DNA of 64,000 nt from Paracoccus sp. M683 (GCF_007096355.1 NZ_VKDF01000005.1:62001-126000); one strand, 5' to 3'. Shown: positions 55,104 through 64,000, numbered from the stretch's first letter. Notes: generated by a model from the letters alone, not told the origin. Numbers and translations are program-made.

Positions 55104-57209
55104 TCATTCCTCCAGCAGGGTCTGCATCATCCGCTCGCGCGTCAGCGGCAGGTCGCGCAGCCGCGCGCCAAGTGCCCGTGCGACGGCATTGCCGATGGCC
55201 GCCGCAACCGGGCCCTGCGCGGCCTCGCCCGCGCCAAGCGGCGGATGGGCAGGGTCGATGATGAAGCGGGTCTCGATCTGGGGCAACTCGGAAAAGCGCA
55301 GGATCGGATAGCTGTCCCAGTCCAGCGGCGGGATGCGGCCATCAACCAGCGCGATGCCTTCCTTGGTCGTCCAGCTCAGCGATTGCAGGGCGCCGCCCTC
55401 GATCTGGCTGCGCGCGCCCTCGGGGTTGATCAGCCGCCCGGCATCGACCGCCAGCCACAGCCGTTCAACCCGGATCGACTCATCCACCGAGACCTGGGCC
55501 ACGGCGGCCAGCCAGGCGCTCTTGTTCTTGTATCGCGCGACGCCAAGGCCCATCGACCGGCCCTCGCCTTCGCCGTCCGGGCCGGGCCAGCCGGCCATCT
55601 GCGCGGCCTGTTCCAGAACCGCGCGGCAACGCGGGTCGGACAGGTGGCGCAGCCGGAACCGAAGCGGGTCGGCCCCCGCCAGCGCGGCCAACTCGTCCAT
55701 GGCGGATTCGATGGCATAGACGTTCAGATGCGCCCCAAGCGCCCTGAGTGACGAGGTGCGCACAGGGCTTTCCGCATCCAGCCGCACCCGCACATCCTGA
55801 CCGGGCAGGTCATAGATCGCCACCGCATTGCGCGAGGCCCCGCCACCCGCCGCTTGCGGCAGATCCTCGACCTGCAAGGGGCGGCTGCTTGGGTCCAGCG
55901 CCTCGGCCGAGGTCAGGTTGGCAAAGCCGCCAAAGCCCGGCCGCTGCGCATGGGGGGCGCTGGTGACGGACATGCGCCAGCTGGCCACGCGATCATCGCC
56001 GTCCAGCGCGGCCTCGATGGTGGCGGACATGGCGGCGCCGACCGGGCCGCGGCTCAGCTCGTCCTCGCGCGACCATTGCAGGCGGATCGGACGGCCGGGC
56101 CGTTCCATCGCCACGATGGCCGCGTCCAGCGCCGCGTCATCGGCCCCGTTATGGCCATAGCAGCCCGAGCCATCTGCATGGATGACCCGCACATCGGCGG
56201 GTGCCAGCCCAAGCGTTCGTGCGATCACCGCGCGCAGCGGAAAGATCCCCTGAGAATGGGTCCAGACCGTCAACCGCCCATCCAGCCACTGTGCCAGCGC
56301 GCAGGATGGCCCGATCGAGCCATGGGCGATGGATTGGCGGGAATAGCGCGCGGTCAGGCGGCGATTGGCCGCGTTGACGGGCGGTTCGGCGGCCATGATC
56401 GCGGTTTCAGGCGGGGTTGCGGTAGGGTGCCAGGGCTGGGCCGGATCGTCCCAACGGGTGAAGAATTCCGCCTCCAGATGGGCGCTGTGCAACTGGTATT
56501 CGTCATCGCCGGTCAAGGCGAGGAAGTCGCCCTTGCGGATGACCGACAGGCCGGGATGGCGCCGGGCCAGCCATGCCTGATCGACCTCGGCCAGCCGAGC
56601 CAGCCGAACGGGCTGACGGATCACGCGGGCATGCAGCATGTCCGGCAGGGTCAGGTCGTGGATAAAGCCGCCCTGCGTGGCCTTGGGCATCAGATCGGCG
56701 CGCGGGGCGCTGGTGCCGACAAGCCGAAGGGCCGCGACGGGTTTGGGTTCGATCTGCCCGGTGACAGGTTGCTGCCAGTCCAGATCGGCTGCCAGCGCCC
56801 AGAAATCCAGCCCCGTCGCCGCGCCCTCGCGCAGGATGGTGCCGTCATCGCAGGTCAACGAGGCCGTGTCGGCCCCAAGCCGCGCGGCAGCCGCATCCAG
56901 CAAAGCAGCGCGTGCCTGCGCGGCCGCCAGCCGCAGCGAGGCGCCCGAAATCTCGACCGACTGGCTGCCGGCGGTCAGGCCCTCATTGGCGGAAAGATCG
57001 GTGTCGACCGGCTGCGCGTCGATCCGCGACAGCGGCAGGTCCAGTTCCTCGGCGGCGATCTGGGCCAATGCGGTGGCGATGCCCTGACCCAGCTCGACCT
57101 TGCCGGGCGTGATGGCGACGCGGCCGGGCGTGGCCAGCGACAGCCATTGCCCAAGCGCGGGATTGTCTTGCAGGCTTTTGGGCAAGGCGGGGGCGGGGGC
57201 TGCGTTCAT
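55104..57209 (-). CDS. Xanthine dehydrogenase-family molybdopterin-binding subunit (IorB/nicotinate dehydrogenase-like)
   Basis: 701 residues from ATG 57209, which overlaps the small-subunit stop as ATGA. Mo-hydroxylase features are KVELGQGIATALAQIAAEEL (about 41-61), GSQSVE (about 80) and, near the C-terminus, the catalytic Glu in GAGEAAQGP. It pairs with a two-cluster Fe-S subunit and no FAD subunit, as in isoquinoline oxidoreductase and nicotinate dehydrogenase. It is predicted to hydroxylate an N-heterocycle or oxidise an aldehyde. The lack of a Tat signal suggests a cytoplasmic enzyme. Confidence 0.85.
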   Translation of the reverse strand: MNAAPAPALPKSLQDNPALGQWLSLATPGRVAITPGKVELGQGIATALAQIAAEELDLPLSRIDAQPVDTDLSANEGLTAGSQSVEISGASLRLAAAQARAALLDAAAARLGADTASLTCDDGTILREGAATGLDFWALAADLDWQQPVTGQIEPKPVAALRLVGTSAPRADLMPKATQGGFIHDLTLPDMLHARVIRQPVRLARLAEVDQAWLARRHPGLSVIRKGDFLALTGDDEYQLHSAHLEAEFFTRWDDPAQPWHPTATPPETAIMAAEPPVNAANRRLTARYSRQSIAHGSIGPSCALAQWLDGRLTVWTHSQGIFPLRAVIARTLGLAPADVRVIHADGSGCYGHNGADDAALDAAIVAMERPGRPIRLQWSREDELSRGPVGAAMSATIEAALDGDDRVASWRMSVTSAPHAQRPGFGGFANLTSAEALDPSSRPLQVEDLPQAAGGGASRNAVAIYDLPGQDVRVRLDAESPVRTSSLRALGAHLNVYAIESAMDELAALAGADPLRFRLRHLSDPRCRAVLEQAAQMAGWPGPDGEGEGRSMGLGVARYKNKSAWLAAVAQVSVDESIRVERLWLAVDAGRLINPEGARSQIEGGALQSLSWTTKEGIALVDGRIPPLDWDSYPILRFSELPQIETRFIIDPAHPPLGAGEAAQGPVAAAIGNAVARALGARLRDLPLTRERMMQTLLEE

Positions 57210-57685
57210 GCTGTGGCCTCTGCAAGGGTGTCGGCGGCCCGCCTGATCGCGCGCAGGATCGCGCCATTTGCGCCACAGCGGCACAGGTGCCGGTCAAGCG
57301 CCGCGATGATCTGGTCCTGTGACGGCTGCGGGCTGGCCGACAGCAGCGCATGCGCACTGATCAGGATGCCAGCCAGGCAATAGCCGCATTGGCCGGCGGT
57401 TTCGGCGGCGAAAGCCTGGATCAGCGCCTGCCCGACGGGATCGCCTGACAGGGCCTCGGGGGTGGTGACGGCGCAACCTTCCAGCGCGGCGACCGAGGTG
57501 CCGCAGGCATAGCGGGGCTGGCCGTCGATCTGGACGATGCAGGCGCCGCATTGTTCCTGCCCACAGCCGAACCGCGCCGCCGTCAGCCCAAGGCGGTTGC
57601 GCAGGTGGAACAGCAGGGCCTCGTCGCCCTCGGTCGGGGCGGTGACGGGGGTGCCGTTGACGGTGAAGCTGACCATGCCGCTCAT
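57206..57685 (-). CDS. (2Fe-2S)-binding small subunit of the Mo-hydroxylase (IorA-like)
   Basis: 159 residues. The plant-type cluster is at Cys41, Cys46, Cys49 and Cys61 (FGCGQEQCGACIV). The second cluster is in GQCGYCLAG (about 99-102) and HLCRCGANG (about 135-137). It relays electrons from the molybdenum site. It is encoded between the AraC regulator (TGA overlap) and the large subunit (ATGA overlap), so all three are translationally coupled. Confidence 0.93.
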   Translation of the reverse strand: MSGMVSFTVNGTPVTAPTEGDEALLFHLRNRLGLTAARFGCGQEQCGACIVQIDGQPRYACGTSVAALEGCAVTTPEALSGDPVGQALIQAFAAETAGQCGYCLAGILISAHALLSASPQPSQDQIIAALDRHLCRCGANGAILRAIRRAADTLAEATA

Positions 57686-58671
57686 GCCGGTCGTGCCCCT
57701 TGTCGCGCCGCATCGGATTTTTCATCCGCGCGCTTCTTGCGATAGGCGGTGGGTGTCATCCCGGACGAGGTCTTGAAGGCCCTCAGGAAATATTTCTCGT
57801 CCTGATAGCCGACGGAATAGGCGATCTGGCCGATGGATTCATTGGTCAGCACCAACCTTTCGCGGGCTTCCTCCATCCGCATTTCGCGGATCAGGGCGTT
57901 GAAGGTGGTGCCGGTATATTGCCGGATCAGCGCGCAAAGCCGGCTTTTGGACAGATGCACGGCGTCGGCGGCCTCGTTCAGGCTGGGGCCGCGCGTGTAA
58001 TTATCGCCGATGAATTCCGAGATGCGGCGCATATGCAGGCTGTCGCGGCCGATCACCGGCAATTGGGCGGAAAGCTCGGCGAATTCGTTCTCGAACCTCT
58101 GGGACAGTCGGCCCAGCATCAGCAGCAGCTCGGCGCGGATGATCTCGGCCGCGCAAATACGGGGAGAATCGAATTGCTGCATCATCGCGCTGACCGCGCC
58201 GTCGATCTGGGCCACGCAATCGGCATCCAGCCTGAAATCGACATGGTTCTGCCATGCGAAGGGCGTCAGCTCTGGTGCCAGACGGACCAGTTCGGCGATG
58301 GGATAGGACCGGGTCAGGCTGGGGCGCAACAGGTCCAGGTCGAAATAGATCACCATGCAGCGGGTGTCCTGATCGAAACGGATCTGATGGGGCACCATCG
58401 GCGCGATGAAGAAGATCGAGCCGGGCGTGGGTTGATGCGAGGTCAGGCCGATGCGCAGGGCAGGCGCGTCGGTCAGGAAATACATGATCTGGAAATAGTC
58501 ATGCTTATGGGCGGGATAAAGCCGCTGCGTGTTCTGGACCAGGCGGATGTGAAAGCGCGGGCTGTCGGCCCGGTCCAGCGCATAGGACCGGAACGGCGTG
58601 TCGCGCGCATCCTGCCTGCCCAGCCCGCCGCGCTGCGGCTGCGCCCGCTTTTCGGTGACCGGTCTTGCCAT
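57682..58671 (-). CDS. AraC-family transcriptional regulator
   Basis: 329 residues from ATG 58671 (GGGAGG eight bases upstream). An N-terminal cupin-like sensing domain ([12 protein letters not shown], then [15 protein letters not shown]) is followed by a double HTH ([21 protein letters not shown] is split here as HLSKSRL and [13 protein letters not shown]) at about 235-320. It very likely controls the Mo-hydroxylase genes with which it overlaps. The ligand is unknown. Confidence 0.92.
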   Translation of the reverse strand: MARPVTEKRAQPQRGGLGRQDARDTPFRSYALDRADSPRFHIRLVQNTQRLYPAHKHDYFQIMYFLTDAPALRIGLTSHQPTPGSIFFIAPMVPHQIRFDQDTRCMVIYFDLDLLRPSLTRSYPIAELVRLAPELTPFAWQNHVDFRLDADCVAQIDGAVSAMMQQFDSPRICAAEIIRAELLLMLGRLSQRFENEFAELSAQLPVIGRDSLHMRRISEFIGDNYTRGPSLNEAADAVHLSKSRLCALIRQYTGTTFNALIREMRMEEARERLVLTNESIGQIAYSVGYQDEKYFLRAFKTSSGMTPTAYRKKRADEKSDAARQGARPA

Positions 58672-58702
58672 ATCGCTTGCCTCCCGCAGGTAAGGTGGTG
58701 GT

Positions 58703-58720
58703 GGGCCGCGAAACCGGCCC
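58703..58720 (-). terminator. Hairpin after etfA
   Basis: GGGCCG/CGGCCC with a six-base loop, about 15 bases after the etfA stop and before the AraC gene on the same strand. No T-run, so it may only partly separate the two transcription units. Confidence 0.4.
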
Positions 58721-58734
58721 GCCCGCCTGATCAT

Positions 58735-59682
58735 CTAGGCGCTTTCCTTGGCCTCTATCTCGGATTTCAGTTCCGGGATCGCCTCGAACAGATCGGCCAC
58801 AAGGCCATAGTCGGCGATCTGGAAGATCGGCGCCTCGGGGTCCTTGTTGATGGCGACGATGATCTTTGAATCCTTCATCCCCGCCAAGTGCTGAATGGCG
58901 CCCGAGATGCCGCAGGCGATATACAGGTCGGGCGCGACGATCTTGCCGGTCTGGCCGACCTGAAGATCGTTCGAGACATAGCCCGCATCGACCGCCGCCC
59001 GGCTGGCCCCGATGGCCGCGCCAAGGCTGTCGGCCAAAGGCGCAAGCACGTTGTCGAAATTCTCGGCTGAGCCAAGCGCACGCCCGCCCGAGACGATGAT
59101 CCGCGCGCCGCCCAGTTCGGGCCGGGCAGATTCGGACAGCTCGTTGCCGACAAAGCTGGACAGCCGGGGGCTGTCGGGCAGGGCGACCGTCTCGATCGGG
59201 GCGCTGCCGCCCTGGCCGGCCGCCGGAAAGGCCGAGGCGCGGATCGTCAGCACCTGCTTGGGATCATCCGAGGCGACCGTCTGGATGATGTTGCCGGCAT
59301 AGATCGGGCGCTGATACTGCCCGTCCTCGCCAACCGCGATGACATCCGAGATCTGCATCACGTCCAGCAGCGCGGCAACGCGCGGCATGATGTTCTTGGC
59401 CGTGCTGGTGGCCGGGGCCGCCAAGACGTCATAGCCGCCCGCCAGCGACAGGATCAGCGCGGCTACGGGTTCGGCCAGCCGGTTGGCAAGGCCATCGTCA
59501 TCGGCCAGCAGAACCTTGGCCACGCCCTCGATCCGGGCGGCGGCTTCGGCTGCGGGGCGGCAATCCTTGCCCGCGATCAGCAGGTGGACATCGCCGCCGA
59601 TCCGGCGCGCAGCGGTCACGGCCTTGGCCGTCGCTTCGTCTAGATGGTTGTCCTGATGTTCCGCAAGAATCAGCGTGGTCAT
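58735..59682 (-). CDS. etfA: Electron transfer flavoprotein alpha subunit
   Basis: 315 residues. ATG 59682 has AGGAG seven bases upstream; a GTG three bases earlier is less well spaced. The C-terminal FAD-binding region has [37 protein letters not shown] and [16 protein letters not shown], all diagnostic. It accepts electrons from acyl-CoA dehydrogenases and passes them to ETF-ubiquinone oxidoreductase. It follows etfB with a TGATG overlap. Confidence 0.96.
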   Translation of the reverse strand: MTTLILAEHQDNHLDEATAKAVTAARRIGGDVHLLIAGKDCRPAAEAAARIEGVAKVLLADDDGLANRLAEPVAALILSLAGGYDVLAAPATSTAKNIMPRVAALLDVMQISDVIAVGEDGQYQRPIYAGNIIQTVASDDPKQVLTIRASAFPAAGQGGSAPIETVALPDSPRLSSFVGNELSESARPELGGARIIVSGGRALGSAENFDNVLAPLADSLGAAIGASRAAVDAGYVSNDLQVGQTGKIVAPDLYIACGISGAIQHLAGMKDSKIIVAINKDPEAPIFQIADYGLVADLFEAIPELKSEIEAKESA

Positions 59683-60431
59683 CACAATACTCCTGCTTCG
59701 TTATGCAGCCGCTGGACCAGTTCCGCGGCGCTGCCGACCTTGATGCCGGCCTGACGGGTCGGCGGTTCCTCGACCCGGATCACCCGCAGGCGCGGTTCCA
59801 GGCTGACGCCGTAATCGGCGGGCGATTTCTCGGCGATCGGCTTTTTCTTGGCCTTCATGATATTGGGCAGGCTGGCATAGCGCGGCTCGTTCAGGCGCAG
59901 ATCGGCCGTCACCACGGCAGGCAGGGACAGCCCGATCGTTTGCAGGCCGCCATCGACTTCGCGGGTGACCTCCAGCGTGCCATCGCCCAGCTTGACGCGC
60001 GAGGCGAATGTCGCCTGGCCCCAGCCCAGCAGCGCGGCCAGCATCTGCCCGGTCTGGTTGCTGTCATCGTCGATGGCCTGCTTGCCGGTCAGCACGAGAT
60101 CGGGTGCCTCTTCATCGGCCACGGCGCGCAGCAGCTTGGCCACGGCCAGCGGCTCGACCGCCTGATCGGCGCGGATCAGGATGCCGCGATCGGCACCCAT
60201 GGCCAGCGCGGTGCGCAGCGTGTCGCTGGCCTTGGCCGGGCCGATGGATACGGCGACAATTTCGGTGGCAAGCCCGGCCTCTTTCAGGCGCACGGCTTCC
60301 TCGACGGCGATTTCGTCAAAGGGGTTCATCGCCATCTTGACCGAGGCGAGGTCGGGGCCGGTTCCATCGGTCAGGGCACGAACCTTGACGTTGGGATCGG
60401 TCACCATCTTCACGGCTACGAGTATCTTCAT
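59682..60431 (-). CDS. etfB: Electron transfer flavoprotein beta subunit
   Basis: 249 residues from ATG 60431, with GGGAGG upstream; the longer frame is the shadow of the dehydrogenase gene. The family segments [20 protein letters not shown] (about 35-55), [17 protein letters not shown] (about 118-134) and the AMP/ATP-site region are all present. Partner of etfA. A 10-bp hairpin lies between it and the acyl-CoA dehydrogenase gene. Confidence 0.96.
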   Translation of the reverse strand: MKILVAVKMVTDPNVKVRALTDGTGPDLASVKMAMNPFDEIAVEEAVRLKEAGLATEIVAVSIGPAKASDTLRTALAMGADRGILIRADQAVEPLAVAKLLRAVADEEAPDLVLTGKQAIDDDSNQTGQMLAALLGWGQATFASRVKLGDGTLEVTREVDGGLQTIGLSLPAVVTADLRLNEPRYASLPNIMKAKKKPIAEKSPADYGVSLEPRLRVIRVEEPPTRQAGIKVGSAAELVQRLHNEAGVL

Positions 60432-60448
60432 CCTTTTCCTCCCATCCG

Positions 60449-60473
60449 GCCGGGCGTGACGGGCACGCCCGGC
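60449..60473 (-). repeat. Strong intra-operon hairpin before etfB
   Basis: GCCGGGCGTG/CACGCCCGGC, a perfect 10-bp stem with a five-base loop, is placed between the acyl-CoA dehydrogenase stop (60485) and the etfB ribosome binding site. With no T-run it may act as a partial terminator or an mRNA-stability element that adjusts etf levels relative to the dehydrogenase. Confidence 0.6.
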
Positions 60474-60484
60474 GGCTGATGCGC

Positions 60485-61729
60485 TTACTCTTCGGGGCCG
60501 GCGTATTTGCCGGCGGTTTTCGGGAACATGTTCTTGATGATCTTCATGTTGCTGACATCGACGGTCGCATCCATGTGCAGGAAGATCGCGGCATCGCGGA
60601 ACAGCTTTTCGATGCCGAATTCCAGCATCGCGCCATTGCCGCCATGCAGTTCCAGCGCATGCGTCGCGACCTTCATGATCTCTTCCGAGGCATAGACCTT
60701 GGCCATGTTGCACAGGATGTCGGCATCGGGATGGTTTTCATCCACCGCCTTCGAGGCGCGTTCGACCAGCGCGCGCACGGCCTCGATCCGGGTGGCCATG
60801 TCGGCCAGACGGATCGCGACGGCCTGATGCTTGATCAGGATCCGCCCGCCCTGGACGTAGTTTTGCACATAATCGGCGGTGCGTTCAAAGCAGGCCACGC
60901 CGACGCCCAGGTTCTTGGCCGCCTGGATGATCTTGCCGGCGCGGAAATACTGGCCCGCGCTGCCCATCGCCTGATCCTTGACCAGCAGGTGATCGGCGGG
61001 AATGCGGCAATCTTCAAAGACCAGCTCGCCGTTGTTCATGAACCGGCAGCCCATGGTCTCGTTGCATTTGGTGACGGTAAAGCCCGGCGTGTCGCGCGGC
61101 ACCAGGAAGCTGGACGTGCCTTGCAGCATGCCGACCTTGGGGTTGGTATTGGCATAGACGACATACAGGCTGGCATCATAGCCGTTCGAGATGAACTGCT
61201 TGCGCCCGTTGATCACCCAATGATCGCCGTCCAGCACCGCCCGCGTGTTCATCGAGGCTTCCGGCACGTTATAGGGCAGCCAGCGATCCGAGGCGCCGCG
61301 CGGCTCGGTCAGGCAATGGGCCAGCAGGAATTGCGGGTCTTCCAGCAGGCGCGGGAACCACTTGGCCTGCAAGTGCTTGGGTGCAAATTCGCGCAGCAGG
61401 ATCGAGACCTTCCAGTTCTGCACCAGCTTGTCGCTGAGACCGGAATCACCCCGCGCGATTTCTTCCGAGATCAGGGCAAAGGTGCGGACCTCGCTTTCGC
61501 GGTCCAGGTCGATGCCGCCAAACTCCTCGGGCACGCCAAGGGTGCGCACGCCGATCTGTTCGGCACCTTGCAGGATTTCGGGCGACAGGCGTTCACCCGG
61601 CGTCATGTCCCATTCACGCTGCCAGTTCGCGCGGATGAACGGCGTCACCACGTCGTCGATATATGACCGGCAGCTGTCGCGCATCAGGCGCTGCTCTTCC
61701 GACAAAGACCCATCATCTGCGTGAATCAT
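60485..61729 (-). CDS. Acyl-CoA dehydrogenase family protein
   Basis: 414 residues from ATG 61729, with AGGAGGA at good spacing. Family segments: PEEFGGID near residue 67, [12 protein letters not shown] (about 137-148), [10 protein letters not shown] (about 175-184), and the C-terminal [10 protein letters not shown] with the catalytic-base Glu position occupied, then IEKLFRDA. It oxidises an acyl-CoA and passes electrons to the etfBA products encoded next. The acyl chain is unknown. It is the first gene of its operon; the upstream gap is 327 bases. Confidence 0.92.
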   Translation of the reverse strand: MIHADDGSLSEEQRLMRDSCRSYIDDVVTPFIRANWQREWDMTPGERLSPEILQGAEQIGVRTLGVPEEFGGIDLDRESEVRTFALISEEIARGDSGLSDKLVQNWKVSILLREFAPKHLQAKWFPRLLEDPQFLLAHCLTEPRGASDRWLPYNVPEASMNTRAVLDGDHWVINGRKQFISNGYDASLYVVYANTNPKVGMLQGTSSFLVPRDTPGFTVTKCNETMGCRFMNNGELVFEDCRIPADHLLVKDQAMGSAGQYFRAGKIIQAAKNLGVGVACFERTADYVQNYVQGGRILIKHQAVAIRLADMATRIEAVRALVERASKAVDENHPDADILCNMAKVYASEEIMKVATHALELHGGNGAMLEFGIEKLFRDAAIFLHMDATVDVSNMKIIKNMFPKTAGKYAGPEE

Positions 61730-62056
61730 CTTCAGTTCCTCCTCGCCGCCGCATCGGTGCGGCTGTGTTGCATTTGCAAGATCAGAGGTAGCATCGGGTG
61801 GATCATCGGATCAGGCGGCGTTGTCTGGTTGTGGTGGATTATCGTGCAGTTAACGGTGGACATATCGTATCGGTCGGGGTGCAGAATCATGCGACTTTTC
61901 TCGTCCGGTGTCGTGATAAATTCTGCAATAACAGTGCCTTGAATTGATATTTGCTGTCAGGGGGCAATTGCGGATCAGCCGATGGGTGGGCTGGGGAATC
62001 CTGGATGCAGATGCCCCCAAACACCTTCGGCCGGTGGAGATTCGTTTCCGAAATTG
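61730..62056. other. Intergenic region before the acyl-CoA dehydrogenase operon
   Basis: 327 bases, more A+T-rich than its surroundings at 61850-61960, between the alpha/beta hydrolase stop and the acyl-CoA dehydrogenase start. It holds an inverted repeat, TGCAGAAT (61880-61887) and ATTCTGCA (61920-61927), whose flanks are also partly complementary. The promoter of the dehydrogenase-etf operon should lie here. I see no gene. Confidence 0.6.
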
Positions 62057-63115
62057 TCAGACCTGCCCGGCGAAGCGATCCGCCAGCCAGTCGGCCAGCA
62101 TCGGCCGATAAAGCCAGGGGATGTTGTTGCAGACATGGTTGCCATCGGGGAAGACATGCAGCTCGACAGGGCCCTGACAGTGATCGGCGCTTTTCTGCGC
62201 CTCGACTGGCGGAAAGATCTTGTCCTTGCCGCCATGCAGGATCAGCGCCGGCGCGGTGACGGGGGCCGATCCGGCCAGCGTGAACCCGCGTGCCCGGCCC
62301 GCCGTATCATCCGCCCCAAGCGAAAACCGCATATTGTCGCGATAGACCTGCGGCAGCGCGTCCCAGAAACTGCCCAGGTCATAAAACCCGTTGATCGAGA
62401 TCACGCCCGCCAGCCCCTCGATTGCGGGGGCCACCCGCAGCGCCAGATTGCCGCCGAAGGCCATGCCCACCAGACCATGCTGGCCGTTCAGTTCGGGCCG
62501 GTTCGCGATGGCGGCGATGATCGCCTGACAGGCAGGGGTGAAATCGGGCCGCAGATCGCCATGTTCGCGGCCTTCGCCCTGGCCGGGGCCATCCATCGAC
62601 AGGGTGGCGATGCCGCGGGCAAGGAAATGCCGCTCGAAGGCAGGAAACTCTTCCTTCGTGGAATCAGAGCCGGGGATGATGATGGCCAGCGGATGCGGGC
62701 CGGGGCCAAGGGGCAGCCGCAGAACCGCGTGCAGGACACCGGATTCGAACGGCGCCTGGATCAATTCGCCCGGCGGGTCCATCAGGGGCGCCGCCTGTCG
62801 GAACAGCGCCACCTTGCGCGCGGCGATTGCGGCCTTGGCGCCCAGATCGTCAAAGGCCATGAACTGACCGAAATGATGAAACAGTGCTGCGCGGGCGAAA
62901 GCCTCGCCCGCCGTGACGCGATGGCCGGCGGCCAGTGCCTGCTGTGCGATCCGGGCGTGGTGCTCACCCTCGGCCGCCCATGCCGACAGCCAGTTGTCCC
63001 AGGTTCCGGCGCGGTCGATCACCGCGCGGGCCGTGGCCGAGGGAATGCCCGCGACCTCGATCCGGGGCAGCCAATGTTCCACCACGCTGAGCAGCCGGTT
63101 TTCCTGTTCACTCAT
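62057..63115 (-). CDS. Alpha/beta hydrolase, dihydroxypseudooxynicotine-hydrolase/FrsA-like, catalytic Ser replaced by Ala
   Basis: 352 residues from ATG 63115; a GTG nine bases upstream is possible. A helical N-terminal domain (about 1-115) precedes the alpha/beta core with IIPGSDSTKEEF, DGPGQGEG, and the nucleophile elbow. That elbow reads GMAFGG, with Ala219 where the family has Ser, although the acid (Asp298, GGKDK) and His327 (GNHVCNN) are kept. So ordinary serine-hydrolase chemistry is doubtful. It is encoded after the cupin gene on the same strand and probably in one operon with it. Confidence 0.82.
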   Translation of the reverse strand: MSEQENRLLSVVEHWLPRIEVAGIPSATARAVIDRAGTWDNWLSAWAAEGEHHARIAQQALAAGHRVTAGEAFARAALFHHFGQFMAFDDLGAKAAIAARKVALFRQAAPLMDPPGELIQAPFESGVLHAVLRLPLGPGPHPLAIIIPGSDSTKEEFPAFERHFLARGIATLSMDGPGQGEGREHGDLRPDFTPACQAIIAAIANRPELNGQHGLVGMAFGGNLALRVAPAIEGLAGVISINGFYDLGSFWDALPQVYRDNMRFSLGADDTAGRARGFTLAGSAPVTAPALILHGGKDKIFPPVEAQKSADHCQGPVELHVFPDGNHVCNNIPWLYRPMLADWLADRFAGQV

Positions 63116-63150
63116 CTTCGTCACTTTCTGTTGTTTGTCCCGGCCGGCGA

Positions 63151-63483
63151 TCAGGTCGGCATGGCCAGCAGGATCGAGGCCGGCGCATTGGTGCGATTGG
63201 ACAGCGCGCGCGCCTCGCCGGGCGCAAGGCGGCAGCTGTCCAGCACGCCAAGCGTCACGGTTCCGGTCGGGGTTTCAACGGTCACCTCGCCGGCCACGAC
63301 GATATAGATCTTTTCCACCGCCGCATCCTTCAGCGAGGTGCGCCCCCCCGGCAAAAGGTGAGAGAGGCCGATCCAGATGCTGTCCGTCTGGCTTGCCTCT
63401 TTTCCCTGAAGCCGCAGGCAATGCATGTCGTAATGCTCGGGCGCAGCATAGGGCTGCGCCTCGGCATATCGGGTCACTTGCAT
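63151..63483 (-). CDS. Small cupin-domain protein
   Basis: 110 residues from ATG 63483 (GGGGA upstream). A single cupin barrel is suggested by PGGRTSLKDAAVEKIYIVVAG split as GGRTSLK and KIYIVVAGEV, then LAPGEARALSN. The usual metal-binding His residues are mostly missing (only one near the first motif), so it may bind a ligand and not catalyse. It lies 13 bases after the zinc-binding dehydrogenase gene and 35 bases before the hydrolase gene. Confidence 0.78.
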   Translation of the reverse strand: MQVTRYAEAQPYAAPEHYDMHCLRLQGKEASQTDSIWIGLSHLLPGGRTSLKDAAVEKIYIVVAGEVTVETPTGTVTLGVLDSCRLAPGEARALSNRTNAPASILLAMPT

Positions 63484-63496
63484 GTCGTTCCCCGCA

Positions 63497-64000
63497 TCAC
63501 GGCTGCAACAGCACCCGGTCGGGCGTGCCGCGCAGGACCGACGCATAGGCCTGCGCCGCATCCTGAAACCCGTAGCAGGTGTCGGGATTGATCGGGAAGG
63601 GCTTCAACAGGCCGGATTCGAATTTCGGCTTCAGCTTGTCAAAGATCTTTGCCCCCTCGACCGAGGACAATGCCAGCGTGTCCACGCCGATATAACGATG
63701 CCGGCCGCGGAAGAAGGTGAAGATGTCAAAGGGCACCGCGCGGTCGAAGGTCGAGATGAAAATCTGCCGGGCCTGCTTTGCCATCGCCTTGTTCGCCATC
63801 TCGAAATAGGGGCTGCCGACGGTGTTGAAGACGATATCGGCGCCATGCCCGCCGGTCCGCTCGCGCACCAGCGCGGCGACATCCTGGCTGCTGCTGTCGA
63901 ACATCTCGACCGGGCCGTTGGTATGGCACATCAGCGGCTGTGGCTGGTATTCGACGGCAAAGACCGTGGCCCCGGCCATGGTTGCCAGCTGGATCACCGC
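63497..64000 (-). CDS. Zinc-binding dehydrogenase family protein, 5' part outside the window
   Basis: 168 codons of the C-terminal half are visible and the frame is open to the window edge, so the start lies beyond 64000. The visible part begins in the Rossmann fold (LATMAGATVFAVEY), then VRERTGGHGADIVFNTVGSPYF, the medium-chain quinone-oxidoreductase pattern, and ends GTPDRVLLQP. The catalytic domain is not visible. It is upstream in the same direction as the cupin and hydrolase genes. Confidence 0.85.
   Translation of the reverse strand, partial: AVIQLATMAGATVFAVEYQPQPLMCHTNGPVEMFDSSSQDVAALVRERTGGHGADIVFNTVGSPYFEMANKAMAKQARQIFISTFDRAVPFDIFTFFRGRHRYIGVDTLALSSVEGAKIFDKLKPKFESGLLKPFPINPDTCYGFQDAAQAYASVLRGTPDRVLLQP

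Overview
The window is high-GC, densely packed bacterial chromosome. It most likely comes from an alphaproteobacterium of the Rhodobacterales, and the overall gene set looks Paracoccus-like. Supporting evidence is the aerobic (CobG/CobF) cobalamin cluster, a phosphatidylcholine synthase, the folK-rpoZ-Rsh block, many ATGA/TGATG translational overlaps and a G/C-rich intergenic element ending in ATATTT. The genus is an inference. I see no insertion sequence, prophage, CRISPR array or integrase.

Layout. 1-13147: cobalamin biosynthesis, cobW(partial)-cobN-cobG-cobH-cobI-cobJ, cobK on the opposite strand, then cobL-cobE-cobM-cobB. A cobalamin riboswitch follows, in front of a CbiM-like permease and cobF. 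13199-16904: a LysR regulator divergent from an MFS exporter, a Tat-exported cyclophilin-like protein and a zinc alcohol dehydrogenase. 17245-21282: tex, tRNA-Gln(TTG) and a YhiN-type flavoprotein. 21350-24724: kdsA and capsule-export genes kpsE/kpsT. 24910-29462: a UDG-like protein, an SseB-like protein, pcs, a peptide-type binding protein, a YcxB-like protein and a 40-residue small gene. 29570-33096: fucP, an AGCS symporter and a universal stress protein. 33335-35081: a leucine-rich leader peptide and leuA. 35281-41834: the mreBCD-mrdA-rodA elongasome operon plus a 2-hydroxyacid dehydrogenase. 41850-45722: DUF2062, Rsh, rpoZ and folK. 45826-48764: NYN protein, ArsR/hydrolase pair and a PQQ sugar dehydrogenase. 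48855-52642: ispH, GST, LysE, rnhA, TRIC and GNAT. 52649-64000 (minus strand): truncated haemoglobin, GTP-type PEPCK, a Mo-hydroxylase pair with an AraC regulator, etfA/etfB/acyl-CoA dehydrogenase, an alpha/beta hydrolase, a cupin and a truncated zinc-binding dehydrogenase.

How the genes work together. The first 13 kb encodes most of the oxygen-dependent route from precorrin-2 to hydrogenobyrinic acid, its a,c-diamide and cobalt insertion. The riboswitch ties the permease and cobF to the cobalamin level. The mre/mrd operon builds the lateral cell wall. The right-hand minus-strand genes look like a catabolic cluster feeding electrons from an acyl-CoA dehydrogenase into ETF, with a molybdenum hydroxylase and a hydrolase of the dihydroxypseudooxynicotine-hydrolase type. 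Its substrate is unknown.

The best leads for new biology are: (i) a leucine attenuator in front of leuA, missed by ordinary gene calling; (ii) the alpha/beta hydrolase whose nucleophilic serine is replaced by alanine; (iii) cobK inverted inside the cob operon, its start codon sharing CATG with cobL; (iv) a riboswitch-controlled CbiM-like permease with no EcfA/EcfT partner nearby; (v) a small gene with a strong ribosome binding site; and (vi) a repeated hairpin element that supplies the end of one protein. I did not find a clearly new multi-gene system.
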